Shown here in pieces: positions 9,025-17,220 of a stretch of DNA of 64,000 bases. This stretch comes from Streptomyces sp. A1277 (lineage in GTDB: Bacteria > Actinomycetota > Actinomycetes > Streptomycetales > Streptomycetaceae), in the NCBI RefSeq assembly GCF_004795015.1, contig NZ_SSBI01000014.1, positions 62,001 through 126,000 on the forward strand. Direction: 5' to 3'. The stretch's first letter is position 1. Each line of letters opens with the position of its first letter. The position numbers and the translations under genes are program-made. The notes below the pieces were generated by a model. The model was not told where the DNA came from and searched no databases. It worked only from the letters and a program-made list of their open reading frames with translations.

Positions 9025-9999
9025 TCAGGCGACCTCGGCGACCGCGGAGGGCCCCCGGAAGGTGCGCCGGTAGGCGTGCGGCGTGGTGCCGAGCGAGCGG
9101 ACGAACTGGTGGCGCAGGGCCGCGGAGTTCCCGAAGCCCGTCTGCCCGGCGATCGTGTCCATCGTCTCGTCGGACGTCTCCAGCAGGTGCTGGGCCAGCA
9201 GGACACGCTGGCGCAGCAGCCAGCGGTACGGCGTGGTGCCGGTCTCCTGCTGGAAGCGGCGGGCGAAGGTGCGCGGCGACATGTGCGCCTGGGCGGCCAG
9301 TTGCTCGACGGTCATCTCCCGGTCGAGGTGGCGCTCCATCCAGGCGAGCGTGTCGCCCACCGTGTCGCAGCGGGTGCGCGGCAGCGGCCGCTCGATGTAC
9401 TGCGCCTGCCCGCCGTCCCGGTGCGGCGGCACCACCATGCGGCGGGCGATGGTGTTGGCGGCGGCCGGACCGTACGCCTGGCGGACCAGGTGCAGACAGG
9501 CGTCGATCCCCGCCGCCGTCCCCGCCGACGTGATGACCGGGCCCGCGTCCACGTACAGCACGTCCGGCTCCACACAGGCGCTCGGGAAGCGGCGGGCCAG
9601 TTCGTCGGCGTGGCGCCAGTGCGTGGTGCAGCGCCGGCCGTCCAGCAGCCCGGCCGCGCCCAGCAGATATGCCCCCGAGCAGACGCTCAGCACCCGCGCC
9701 CCCCGCTCCACGGCCCGGCGCAGCGCCTCCAGGACCTCCTCGGGGAACTCCCGGTCCCCGAAGCGGCTGCCGGCCGGTACGGCGATGAGGTCGGCCTCCT
9801 CCAGGCGGTCGATGCCGTACGGGGTGCTGATGGTGAAACCGGCGTGCGTCCGCAGCCGGGGGCCCTCGGCGGAGACCACGGCGAAGTCGTGCACCGGCAG
9901 GCCCTCGTCGCTGCGGTCGAGGCCGAACACCTCGCAGAGCACCCCGAGTTCGAAGGGGTGGACATCGTCGAGCATCAGGACGGCGACATTGTTCAGCAT
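9025..9999 (-). CDS. nrdS: AraC-family regulator with GATase1/DJ-1 sensor domain (NrdS-like)
   Basis: The 324-residue protein has an N-terminal DJ-1/PfpI-like domain (about 1-190, with nucleophile-elbow segment SVCSGAYLL) and a C-terminal AraC DNA-binding domain with two helix-turn-helices (TVEQLAAQAHMSPRTFARRF; DTIAGQTGFGNSAALRHQF). This is the GlxA/AdpA-like class. It follows nrdA-nrdB on the same strand. In S. coelicolor an AraC-like gene nrdS is the third gene of nrdABS, so that name is proposed by position and class. A 306-base gap containing an antisense small ORF separates it from nrdB, so co-transcription is not certain. Confidence 0.8.
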   Translation of the reverse strand: MLNNVAVLMLDDVHPFELGVLCEVFGLDRSDEGLPVHDFAVVSAEGPRLRTHAGFTISTPYGIDRLEEADLIAVPAGSRFGDREFPEEVLEALRRAVERGARVLSVCSGAYLLGAAGLLDGRRCTTHWRHADELARRFPSACVEPDVLYVDAGPVITSAGTAAGIDACLHLVRQAYGPAAANTIARRMVVPPHRDGGQAQYIERPLPRTRCDTVGDTLAWMERHLDREMTVEQLAAQAHMSPRTFARRFQQETGTTPYRWLLRQRVLLAQHLLETSDETMDTIAGQTGFGNSAALRHQFVRSLGTTPHAYRRTFRGPSAVAEVA

Positions 10000-10008
10000 G
10001 GAACCAGT

Positions 10009-10045
10009 GTGGCAGCAATTCGATGGTTCATGACAGTCCTGCCAC
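10009..10045. promoter_or_regulatory. Inverted GTGGCAG/CTGCCAC half-sites upstream of the nrdS-like gene
   Basis: GTGGCAG at 10009-10015 and CTGCCAC at 10039-10045 are exact inverted half-sites 23 bases apart, just upstream of the AraC-like start. They resemble the TGGC-type half-sites read by AdpA/GlxA-class AraC regulators. A role in autoregulation is inferred. Confidence 0.4.
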
Positions 10046-10080
10046 TGCCGCTCCGCCTCGCGAACGACGACAGTAGAGGC

Positions 10081-10293
10081 ATGAACACATTCCTGAACTA
10101 CCTGGGCATAGCAGCTCTTTTCGCACTCGTCCTGCTGCCGGTGCTGGTCGGCGTCGCCCGCGAGCGCCGCATCGACCGCGAGCTGCGCGAAGCGGAACGG
10201 GACCGCAGCACCCGCCCACCGCAAACGACGGACGCCGCGCGGCCGGTGAGGGTCGCACGGCGTCCGTACGTCAGGAGCTGGGCCAGGATCTAG
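10081..10293 (+). CDS. Small single-pass membrane protein, unknown
   Basis: The frame encodes 70 residues from ATG 10081: a hydrophobic segment at residues 6-25 (LGIAALFALVLLPVLVGV), then a highly charged helix rich in Arg and Glu (about 28-45) and a basic tail. The organisation is typical of real small membrane proteins. It lies antisense to the nrdB-nrdS gap. No ribosome-binding site of note precedes it, and the function is unknown. Confidence 0.55.
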   Translation: MNTFLNYLGIAALFALVLLPVLVGVARERRIDRELREAERDRSTRPPQTTDAARPVRVARRPYVRSWARI

Positions 10294-10305
10294 CCCCCGG
10301 CTCTA

Positions 10306-11322
10306 CTAGAAGTCGTCGTCGAAGCCGACCGTGCCCTCGACGGCCACCTGGTAGGCGGACGGGCGCCGCTCGAAGAAGTTCGTCAGCTCCTGCACCCCCT
10401 GGAGCTCCATGAACGAGAACGGGTTCTGCGAGCCGTACACCGCCGGGAAGCCCAGCCGGGTGAGCCGCTGGTCGGCGACGCACTCCAGGTACTCCCGCAT
10501 CGACTCGGTGTTCATGCCGGGCAGCCCGTCGCCGCACAGGTCGCGGCCGAACTGCAGCTCAGCCTCGACGGCCTCCTTCAGCATGTCCGTGACCTGCTGC
10601 TGGAGCGCGTCGTCGAAGAGCTCCGGCTCCTCCTTGCGGACCGTGTCCACGACCTCGAACGCGAAGTTCATGTGCATGGTCTCGTCGCGGAAGACCCAGT
10701 TGGTCCCCGTGGCGAGACCGTGCAGCAGGCCGCGCGAGCGGAACCAGTACACGTACGCGAAGGCGCCGTAGAAGAACAGACCCTCGATGCACGCGGCGAA
10801 GCAGATCAGGTTCAGCAGGAAGCGGCGGCGGTCGGACTTCGTCTCCAGCCGGTCGATCGACTCGACCGAGTCCATCCACTTGAAGCAGAACTGCGCCTTC
10901 TCGCGGATCGACGGGATGTTCTCCACCGCCGCGAACGCCGCCGCCCGGTCGTCCGGGTCGGGCAGATAGGTGTCGAGCAGCGTCAGATAGAACTGGACGT
11001 GCACGGCCTCCTCGAACAGCTGCCTCGACAGGTACAGCCGCGCCTCGGGGGAGTTGATGTGCTTGTACAGCGTCAGCACGAGGTTGTTGGCCACGATCGA
11101 GTCACCGGTCGCGAAGAACGCCACCAGCCGGCCGATCAGGTGCTGCTCGGCGGGCGTCATCTTGGCGAGGTCCGCCACGTCGGAGTGGAGGTCGACCTCC
11201 TCCACGTGCCAGGTGTTCTTGATCGCGTCCCGGTAGCGCTCGTAGAAGTCCGGGTAGCGCATGGGCCGCAGGGTCAGTTCGAATCCCGGGTCCAGCAGGT
11301 TCTTGTCGTTGTCGGAGCTCAT
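10306..11322 (-). CDS. nrdB: Class Ia ribonucleotide reductase beta (R2) subunit
   Basis: The 338-residue R2 subunit houses the di-iron/tyrosyl radical cofactor. Ligand-bearing helices are visible: EEAVHVQFY (Glu, His), the preceding helix around residue 75 with ATGDSIVANN, and RDETMHMNFAF (Glu, His). It ends in an acidic FDDDF tail of the kind that docks to R1. Its ATG overlaps the nrdA stop by one base (TGATG), indicating coupled translation. Confidence 0.94.
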   Translation of the reverse strand: MSSDNDKNLLDPGFELTLRPMRYPDFYERYRDAIKNTWHVEEVDLHSDVADLAKMTPAEQHLIGRLVAFFATGDSIVANNLVLTLYKHINSPEARLYLSRQLFEEAVHVQFYLTLLDTYLPDPDDRAAAFAAVENIPSIREKAQFCFKWMDSVESIDRLETKSDRRRFLLNLICFAACIEGLFFYGAFAYVYWFRSRGLLHGLATGTNWVFRDETMHMNFAFEVVDTVRKEEPELFDDALQQQVTDMLKEAVEAELQFGRDLCGDGLPGMNTESMREYLECVADQRLTRLGFPAVYGSQNPFSFMELQGVQELTNFFERRPSAYQVAVEGTVGFDDDF

Positions 11323-13718
11323 CACTGGCACGCCTCGCAGGACTCGGGGTTTTCCAGGGAGCAGGCGATGGCGTCCGCGTCGGGAGACTGCGCCTGCTGT
11401 ACGGGGATGGGGGCGGCGGCCGCCGCCTGGCCGGACGCGGCGCGGGCGATCCGGGTCGCCGGGCGCGAACGCAGGTAGTACGTCGTCTTCAGCCCCTGCT
11501 TCCAGGCGTACGCGTACATCGAGGAGAGCTTGCCGATCGTCGGCGTCTCCAGGAAGAGGTTCAGCGACTGGCTCTGGTCGAGGAAGGGCGTGCGGGCCGC
11601 CGCCATGTCGATCAGGCCGCGCTGCGGGATCTCCCACGCGGTGCGGTACAGCGCCCGCACGCCCTCGGGGATCCACGCGAAGCCCTGCACCGAACCGCTC
11701 GCCTCGCGCAGCGCCTCACGGGTCCGCGCGTCCCACACGCCGAGCCGCTTCAGCTCGTCCACCAGATAGCCGTTGACCTGGAGGAACTCACCGCTGAGCG
11801 TCTCGCGCTTGAAGAGGTTGGACACCTGGGGCTCGATGCACTCGTAGACCCCCGCGATCGAGGCGATCGTCGCGGTCGGGGCGATGGCCAGGAGCAGCGA
11901 GTTGCGCATCCCGGTCTCCGCGATCCGGGCGCGCAGGGCCTCCCAGCGCTCCGGCCAGTTCAGCTCGGTGTCGTAGTGGTCCGGGTGCAGCACCCCGCGC
12001 GCGGCCCGGGTCTCGGACCAGGCGGGGAGGGGACCCGACCGCTTGGCGAGGTCGCAGGACGCCTCGTAGGCGGCGAGCATGATCCGCTCGGAGATCTTCG
12101 TGGAGAGCGCGCGGGCCTCGGGGGAGTCGAAGGGCAGCCGCAGCTGGAAGAAGACGTCCTGGAGGCCCATGGCGCCCAGGCCCACCGGCCGCCAGCGGGC
12201 GTTGGACCGGCCGGCCTGCTCGGTCGGGTAGAAGTTGATGTCCACGACCCGGTCGAGGAAGGTGACCGCCGTACGCACGGTGGCGTCCAGGCGCTCCCAG
12301 TCGATCGTGCCCTCGGTGACGAACGCGCCGAGGTTGACCGAGCCGAGGTTGCAGACGGCCGTCTCGCCGTCGTCGGTGACCTCCAGGATCTCGGTGCACA
12401 GGTTCGATGAGTGCACGACGCGGCCCGGCTCGGCGGTCTGGTTCGCGGTCCGGTTGGAGGCGTCCTTGAACGTCATCCAGCCCTGGCCGGTCTGCGCGAG
12501 GGTCCGCATCATCCGGCCGTAGAGCTCACGGGCCGGCAGGGTCTTGCGGGCCAGGCCCTTCGCCTCGGCGGCCCGGTACGCGGCGTCGAAGTCGTCGCCC
12601 CACAGGTCGGTCAGCTCGGGCGCGTCCGCCGGGGAGAACAGCGACCAGGTGGTGTCCGCGTCGACCCGGCGCATGAACTCGTCCGGGATCCAGTGGGCCA
12701 GGTTCAGGTTGTGCGTACGCCGCTGGTCCTCGCCCGTGTTGTCGCGGAGCTCCAGGAACTCCTCGATGTCCGCGTGCCACGTCTCCAGGTAGACCGCGGC
12801 GGCGCCCTTGCGCCGGCCGCCCTGGTTGACGGCGGCGACGGAGGCGTCCAGCGTCTTCAGGAACGGCACGATGCCGTTGGAGTGGCCGTTGGTACCGCGG
12901 ATCAGCGAACCACGGGCGCGGATACGGGAGTAGGAGAGGCCGATGCCGCCCGCGTGCTTCGACAGGCGCGCCACCTGGTGGTAGCGGTCGTAGATCGAGT
13001 CCAGCTCGTCCAGCGGCGAGTCCAGCAGGTAGCAGGAGGACATCTGCGGGTGACGGGTGCCGGAGTTGAAGAGCGTGGGGGAGGAGGGCAGGTAGTCCAG
13101 CCGGCTCATCAGCCCGTACAGCGCGGCGACCTCGTCCAGCGCGCGCTCGGAGTCGTCCTCGGCGAGCCCGGCGGCGACCCGGAGCATGAAGTGCTGCGGG
13201 GTCTCGATGACCTGGCGGGTGTGCGGGTGGCGCAGCAGGTAGCGGCTGTGCAGGGTGCGCAGGCCGAAGTAGCCGAAGCGGTCGTCGGCGCCGTCGGCGA
13301 GGGACCGCTCCGCCAGCGCGTCCAGGGCCGCGGCGTGCAGCGTGACGAACGCGGCGGTGCGGTCCGCGATCAGGCCCTCGCGGTGCCCCACGGCGACCGA
13401 CGCGGAGAACGACGTCGAGCCCTGCCCGGCGGCCTCGTCCGCGATGGAGCGGGTGAGGAGGCGGGCGGCGAGCCGGGAGTAGGCGGGGTCCTCGGAGATG
13501 AGGCCCGCGGCGGCCTCGGTGGCCAGCGAGCGCAGCTCCGCCTCGTCCGACCGGGCGTTGCGGCCGCGCAGGGCCGCGGCGGCGACGCGCCCGGGGTCGG
13601 TGTCGGGCAGGTCGGCGGTGAGGTCGGTCAGGGTCCGCAGCAGTGCGGTGCCGGGCCCGTCGCTCATGGTCCCCGTTGATTCGGCCGCTGAGACCGGATC
13701 GGCTGGCGCGATGGTCAC
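11322..13718 (-). CDS. nrdA: Class Ia ribonucleotide reductase alpha (R1) subunit
   Basis: The 798-residue catalytic subunit reduces ribonucleoside diphosphates. Landmarks are the first redox cysteine in HPQMSSCYLLDS, the NLCTEI active-site loop with the thiyl-radical cysteine, the second redox cysteine region AVCNLGSVNL, PTATIASIAG, and a C-terminal CEAC pair that shuttles reducing equivalents. The first 80 residues do not look like a canonical ATP cone. GTG 13718 was chosen because GAGGGAGAG lies just upstream. Expression is expected to be repressed by adenosylcobalamin through the riboswitch at 13871-13971. Confidence 0.95.
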   Translation of the reverse strand: MTIAPADPVSAAESTGTMSDGPGTALLRTLTDLTADLPDTDPGRVAAAALRGRNARSDEAELRSLATEAAAGLISEDPAYSRLAARLLTRSIADEAAGQGSTSFSASVAVGHREGLIADRTAAFVTLHAAALDALAERSLADGADDRFGYFGLRTLHSRYLLRHPHTRQVIETPQHFMLRVAAGLAEDDSERALDEVAALYGLMSRLDYLPSSPTLFNSGTRHPQMSSCYLLDSPLDELDSIYDRYHQVARLSKHAGGIGLSYSRIRARGSLIRGTNGHSNGIVPFLKTLDASVAAVNQGGRRKGAAAVYLETWHADIEEFLELRDNTGEDQRRTHNLNLAHWIPDEFMRRVDADTTWSLFSPADAPELTDLWGDDFDAAYRAAEAKGLARKTLPARELYGRMMRTLAQTGQGWMTFKDASNRTANQTAEPGRVVHSSNLCTEILEVTDDGETAVCNLGSVNLGAFVTEGTIDWERLDATVRTAVTFLDRVVDINFYPTEQAGRSNARWRPVGLGAMGLQDVFFQLRLPFDSPEARALSTKISERIMLAAYEASCDLAKRSGPLPAWSETRAARGVLHPDHYDTELNWPERWEALRARIAETGMRNSLLLAIAPTATIASIAGVYECIEPQVSNLFKRETLSGEFLQVNGYLVDELKRLGVWDARTREALREASGSVQGFAWIPEGVRALYRTAWEIPQRGLIDMAAARTPFLDQSQSLNLFLETPTIGKLSSMYAYAWKQGLKTTYYLRSRPATRIARAASGQAAAAAPIPVQQAQSPDADAIACSLENPESCEACQ

Positions 13719-13870
13719 GTGGTGCTCTCCCTCGCTCGGCTCTGGGCCGGCGGGGAGCGGGGGCAGCCGGGCGGAGGGCGGGCCCGGACAGGGCAGCACT
13801 CCGTGCGGCGTCCACCGGCCCATCCACGAGGCCCGGACGTCTGGGCACCCGGTTCGGTCGAGCCGGATGC

Positions 13871-13971
13871 GCTGTCGGCAGGTCCTCGGACTCATGGGTG
13901 CGCAAAAGCACACCGAACACACCGTTGCGGGACAGTTCCGGATTCGCACCGGATTCCCCTGCGGCGACAGC
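13871..13971 (-). promoter_or_regulatory. Cobalamin (B12) riboswitch controlling nrdAB
   Basis: Read on the minus strand, the leader contains the cobalamin-aptamer signature: GGGGAATCCGGTGCGAATCC, then GGAACTGTCCCGCAACGG, then GAGTCCGAGGACCTGCCGAC. The ends pair: GCTGTCG at the 5' side with CGACAGC at the 3' side, and GCAGG with CCTGC. The core is compact, about 101 nt. In S. coelicolor, coenzyme B12 represses the class Ia nrdABS operon through such an element so that the B12-dependent class II enzyme is used instead. About 150 nt of GC-rich leader between the aptamer and GTG 13718 must hold the expression platform. Confidence 0.92.
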
Positions 13972-13978
13972 GAGCATG

Positions 13979-13984
13979 AGCATA
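13979..13984 (-). promoter_or_regulatory. Putative -10 element of the nrdAB promoter
   Basis: TATGCT on the minus strand (TANNNT) sits seven to eight bases upstream of the first paired base of the riboswitch, so transcription would begin at about 13972, right at the aptamer edge. The -35/spacer region would fall inside the perfect hairpin at 13984-14021. No good -35 hexamer is visible. Confidence 0.45.
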
Positions 13985-14021
13985 CATGTGGGGGCCGCCC
14001 GATGAGGCGGCCCCCACATGT
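13984..14021 (-). terminator. Strong terminator hairpin downstream of the sodium/solute symporter gene
   Basis: A perfect 16-bp stem, ACATGTGGGGGCCGCC with its complement, encloses a six-base loop (14000-14005). It lies 28 bases after the symporter stop and directly abuts the nrd promoter and riboswitch. Confidence 0.85.
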
Positions 14022-14048
14022 TGTGTCGCGTGACGTAATCGTGTGCGG

Positions 14049-15677
14049 TCAGTGACCGCCCGGCGCCCCCGCCGTGGCCGGCGGCAGCTTCTCCTGGACG
14101 CCCGGGTCGCCCGCGTCCGCGGTGTAGTCGCCCGGAGCGGTCTCGTCGATCCCGGCGGGCGCCTTCACGGCGTTCAGGACGAAGGTCAGCACCACGGTGA
14201 CCACGACGTTCAGCACGAAGGCCGTGAGGCCGATGTAGCCGATCTCACCGAGGCCCGGGATCTCCTTGGAGGACCCGCCGAAGTGCTTCTGCGTCGGGCT
14301 GGCGACCCCGTACGCGGCGGCCGTCCCGTAGATCATGCCGACCGCCCAGCCGGCGAGCAGCGCCCAGCGGTGGAACCACCGGGTGAACAGGCCGCCCACC
14401 AGGGCCGGCATCGTCTGGAGGATCCAGATCCCGCCGAGCAGCTGGAAGTTGATCGCGACCGTCTTGTCCATGGTCAGGACGAAGGCGAGCGCGCCGACCT
14501 TGACCAGCAGCGAGACCAGCTTGGAGACCTTGGTCTCCTGGGCGGGCGTCGCGTCGGGCTTCAGGAAGTCCTTGTAGATGTTGCGGGTGAACAGGTTCGC
14601 CGCGGCGATGGACATGATCGCGGCCGGCACCAGCGCGCCGATGCCGATGGCGGCGAACGCCACGCCCGCGAACCAGTCGGGGAACATGTTCTCGAACAGC
14701 TGCGGGATGGCCAGCTGGCCGTTGTCCACCTTGACGCCGGCGGCGATCGCCATGAAGCCGAGCAGCGCGAGCAGGCCCAGCATCAGCGAGTACAGCGGCA
14801 GGATCGTGGTGTTGCGGCGGATCACCTCACGGCTGCGGCTGGAGAGCGTCGCCGTGATGGAGTGCGGGTACATGAAGAGCGCCAGCGCGGAGCCGAGCGC
14901 CAGGGTGGCGTAGCCCCACTGGCCCGCCTCGGCCGGGGCGAGCGCGCCGGTCGGCTTGCCACCGGGCGGTCCGGCGAACTTGTCCTGGGCGGCCGCGAAG
15001 ATGTCGTCGAAGCCGCCGAGCTTGATCGGGATGTAGATGATCGCCACGGCGATGACCAGGTAGATCAGCCCGTCCTTGACGAACGCGATCAGCGCCGGCG
15101 CGCGCAGCCCGGAGGAGTAGGTGTACGCGGCGAGGACCGCGAACGCGATGAGCAGCGGCAGGTCCTTGACGAACCAGTTGGTGTTCTCGCCGCCGCCGAC
15201 GCCCATCACGTCCAGCACGGCCTGGATGCCGACGAGCTGGAGCGCGATGTAGGGCATCGTGGCGAGGATGCCGGTGACGGCGACCGCCAGCGAAAGGCCC
15301 TTCGAGCCGAAGCGGCCGCGGACGAAGTCCGAGGTGGTGACGTAGCCGTGCTTGTGCGAGACCGACCACAGGCGCGGCAGGAAGGTGAAGATCAGCGGGT
15401 ACACCAGGATGGTGTAGGGCACCGCGAAGAAGCCGGACGCGCCCGCCGCGTAGATCGCCGCGGGGACGGCGACGAAGGTGTACGCCGTGTAGAGGTCGCC
15501 GCCGAGCAGGAACCAGGTGACCCAGGTGCCGAACGACCTTCCGCCCAGCCCCCATTCGTCGAGGCTGGCCTCGTTCTCGGCCCTGCGCCAGCGCGCGGCC
15601 AGGAAGCCCATGACCGTGACGGCCAGGAAGAAGAAGATGAAGACGCCGAGCGCGACGCCGTTCACGCCGTCCTTCAT
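14049..15677 (-). CDS. Sodium:solute symporter family permease (MctP-like monocarboxylate transporter)
   Basis: This polytopic membrane protein of 542 residues has about 13 hydrophobic segments and the SSS-family start region (GGRSFGTWVTWFLLGGDLYTAYT). Its pairing with a small DUF3311 protein is typical of the MctP/ActP-like subgroup that takes up monocarboxylates such as acetate, lactate or pyruvate. The exact substrate is an inference. Its ATG overlaps the DUF3311 stop by four bases. The C-terminal 40 residues are hydrophilic and Pro/Ala-rich. Confidence 0.88.
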   Translation of the reverse strand: MKDGVNGVALGVFIFFFLAVTVMGFLAARWRRAENEASLDEWGLGGRSFGTWVTWFLLGGDLYTAYTFVAVPAAIYAAGASGFFAVPYTILVYPLIFTFLPRLWSVSHKHGYVTTSDFVRGRFGSKGLSLAVAVTGILATMPYIALQLVGIQAVLDVMGVGGGENTNWFVKDLPLLIAFAVLAAYTYSSGLRAPALIAFVKDGLIYLVIAVAIIYIPIKLGGFDDIFAAAQDKFAGPPGGKPTGALAPAEAGQWGYATLALGSALALFMYPHSITATLSSRSREVIRRNTTILPLYSLMLGLLALLGFMAIAAGVKVDNGQLAIPQLFENMFPDWFAGVAFAAIGIGALVPAAIMSIAAANLFTRNIYKDFLKPDATPAQETKVSKLVSLLVKVGALAFVLTMDKTVAINFQLLGGIWILQTMPALVGGLFTRWFHRWALLAGWAVGMIYGTAAAYGVASPTQKHFGGSSKEIPGLGEIGYIGLTAFVLNVVVTVVLTFVLNAVKAPAGIDETAPGDYTADAGDPGVQEKLPPATAGAPGGH

Positions 15678-15928
15678 GCCGACGCACCCCCCTTGCGGGC
15701 GCGCTGGTCACGCTGCCACAGCTTGTACGCGATCATGGTGAGGGCGGTCGAGATCAGCACCCACAGCATCTGGTACCAGTAGAAGAACGGGATGCCGATG
15801 AACGTCGGGTCGATCTTCGCGTACGAGCCCACCCAGAGCATCGCCACGAACGGCGCGATGAGGCAGAGGGCGATGACCACCCTCACCGGTGTGACGGTGG
15901 GTGGCTTTTCTTCTGGTTCTTCCGGCAT
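15674..15928 (-). CDS. DUF3311 small membrane protein, partner of the symporter
   Basis: The protein has 84 residues with two hydrophobic helices (about 14-38 and 48-70) and a basic C-terminus. It starts at ATG 15928 and its stop overlaps the symporter start. DUF3311 proteins are regularly encoded directly before SSS permeases and probably help their assembly or activity. That role is inferred from conservation of the pair. Confidence 0.85.
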   Translation of the reverse strand: MPEEPEEKPPTVTPVRVVIALCLIAPFVAMLWVGSYAKIDPTFIGIPFFYWYQMLWVLISTALTMIAYKLWQRDQRARKGGASA

Positions 15929-16111
15929 GGCGGCGACTCCGTCCCCTCGCTGATCACCTGTGATGCGCAGGAAATCTAAAGGAGCGTTCCAGCCAGCGTC
16001 ACCCCCTGTCCGCATTGCGGTCCGACAACGGTCGACGGGGGTCTGCCATATGATCACGATTGCGCCGAACATCCCGTCCCAAGTGCGCAGATGGGGCGGG
16101 CGCGGAACGCG

Positions 16112-16144
16112 GAACAGCCCCCGGCGGCGGTCCGGGGGCTGTTC
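16112..16144 (-). terminator. Terminator hairpin after dasR
   Basis: GAACAGCCCCCGG (16112-16124) and its exact complement (16132-16144) form a 13-bp stem with a seven-base loop, 24 bases past the dasR stop. The rest of the 240-bp gap to DUF3311 should hold the promoter of the symporter operon, but no clear hexamers were found. Confidence 0.75.
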
Positions 16145-16167
16145 GGCGGGCACATACGTGCGGTGGG

Positions 16168-16938
16168 TCAGTCCAGCGGCCGCTTGAGGCGGGCCACGAA
16201 CTTGTAGCGGTCACCGCGGTAGACCGAGCGCACCCACTCGACCGGCTCGCCCTGCTCGTCCAGCGAGTGGCGGGACAGCATGAGCATCGGCAGGCCCACG
16301 TCCGTGCCGAGCAGTCCGGCCTCGCGCGGGGTGGCGAGCGAGGTCTCGATGGTCTCCTCGGCCTCGGCCAGCCTGACGTCGTACACCTCGGCCAGCGCGG
16401 TGTAGAGCGAGGTGTACTTCACCAGTGAACGGCGCAGCGCCGGAAAGCGCTTGGCCGACAGGTGCGTGGTCTCGATGGCCATCGGCTCGCCGCTCGCCAG
16501 GCGCAGGCGCTCGATGCGCAGGACACGGCCGCCCGCGTTGATGTCGAGCAGCCCGGCGAGGGTGTCGTCGGCGGTGACATAGCCGATGTCGAGGAGCTGC
16601 GAGGCCGGTTCGAGGCCCTGGGCCCGCATGTCCTCGGTGTACGAGGTGAGTTGCAGGGCCTGGGAGACCTTCGGCTTGGCGACGAAGGTGCCCTTGCCCT
16701 GGATGCGTTCCAGCCGGCCCTCGACGACCAGTTCCTGGAGCGCCTGGCGCACGGTGGTGCGCGAGGTGTCGAACTCGGCGGCCAGGGTCCGTTCCGGTGG
16801 GACGGGGGTGCCCGGCGGCATGGTGTCCGTCATGTCGAGGAGATGTCGCTTCAGCCGGTAGTACTTCGGGACGCGCGCGGTACGCGCACCGGCGCCCGTG
16901 CCCGTCTCGTTCTCCGAACTGCCCCCGTCGGCGCCCAT
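16168..16938 (-). CDS. dasR: GntR/HutC-family regulator DasR
   Basis: The 256-residue protein is the global GlcNAc-responsive repressor. It has an N-terminal winged helix ([12 protein letters not shown] ... [24 protein letters not shown]) and a C-terminal UTRA effector domain (about 95-250) that binds GlcN-6-P/GlcNAc-6-P. The sequence resembles S. coelicolor DasR closely, apart from a variable first 20 residues. ATG 16938 follows GGAAGG. Gene order dasR then dasA is as in S. coelicolor. Expected targets in this window are the dre-like sites upstream of dasA, nagB and the histidine kinase gene. Confidence 0.96.
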   Translation of the reverse strand: MGADGGSSENETGTGAGARTARVPKYYRLKRHLLDMTDTMPPGTPVPPERTLAAEFDTSRTTVRQALQELVVEGRLERIQGKGTFVAKPKVSQALQLTSYTEDMRAQGLEPASQLLDIGYVTADDTLAGLLDINAGGRVLRIERLRLASGEPMAIETTHLSAKRFPALRRSLVKYTSLYTALAEVYDVRLAEAEETIETSLATPREAGLLGTDVGLPMLMLSRHSLDEQGEPVEWVRSVYRGDRYKFVARLKRPLD

Positions 16939-17084
16939 GGCCCGCCTTCCCGACTGCTGCGTTGCTGCCGTCACCGGCTCCTCCGTCTGTCGCGGCTCAC
17001 ATGGTGGCACGGTCCGGTCACGGCTCGTCGCCCTCCCTCAGGTGTCGGTCCTATAACGGACGCGAGTGCACTTCTTATACACCC

Positions 17085-17135
17085 TTGACACCCCTAAAGG
17101 TCTAGGCCAAGCTCCCGGTACTGGTCTAAACCATT
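17085..17135 (+). promoter_or_regulatory. dasA promoter region with two DasR operators (dre)
   Basis: TTGACA at 17085-17090 is a good -35 element. A degenerate dre, AAAGGTCTAGGCCAAG (17096-17111), covers the spacer and -10 area. A near-consensus dre, ACTGGTCTAAACCATT (17120-17135), follows 24 bp centre to centre, with a further half-site AAAGACCAGG just after it. The published consensus is a TGGTCTAGACCA-type palindrome. Binding over the promoter explains repression. Confidence 0.88.
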
Positions 17136-17220
17136 AAAGACCAGGTCCCAGCCCCAGCAGTACTCGTCGACGTTTCCGCGCGGTGGGGGAGGGGGTTGCA
17201 GCATCCCTGAGGAGGGTGGC

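Noticed and set aside
10306..11322. Manganese/iron R2-like ligand-binding oxidase instead of nrdB
   Set aside because: The gene overlaps nrdA and has the R2 C-terminal docking tail, so class Ia R2 is the better reading.
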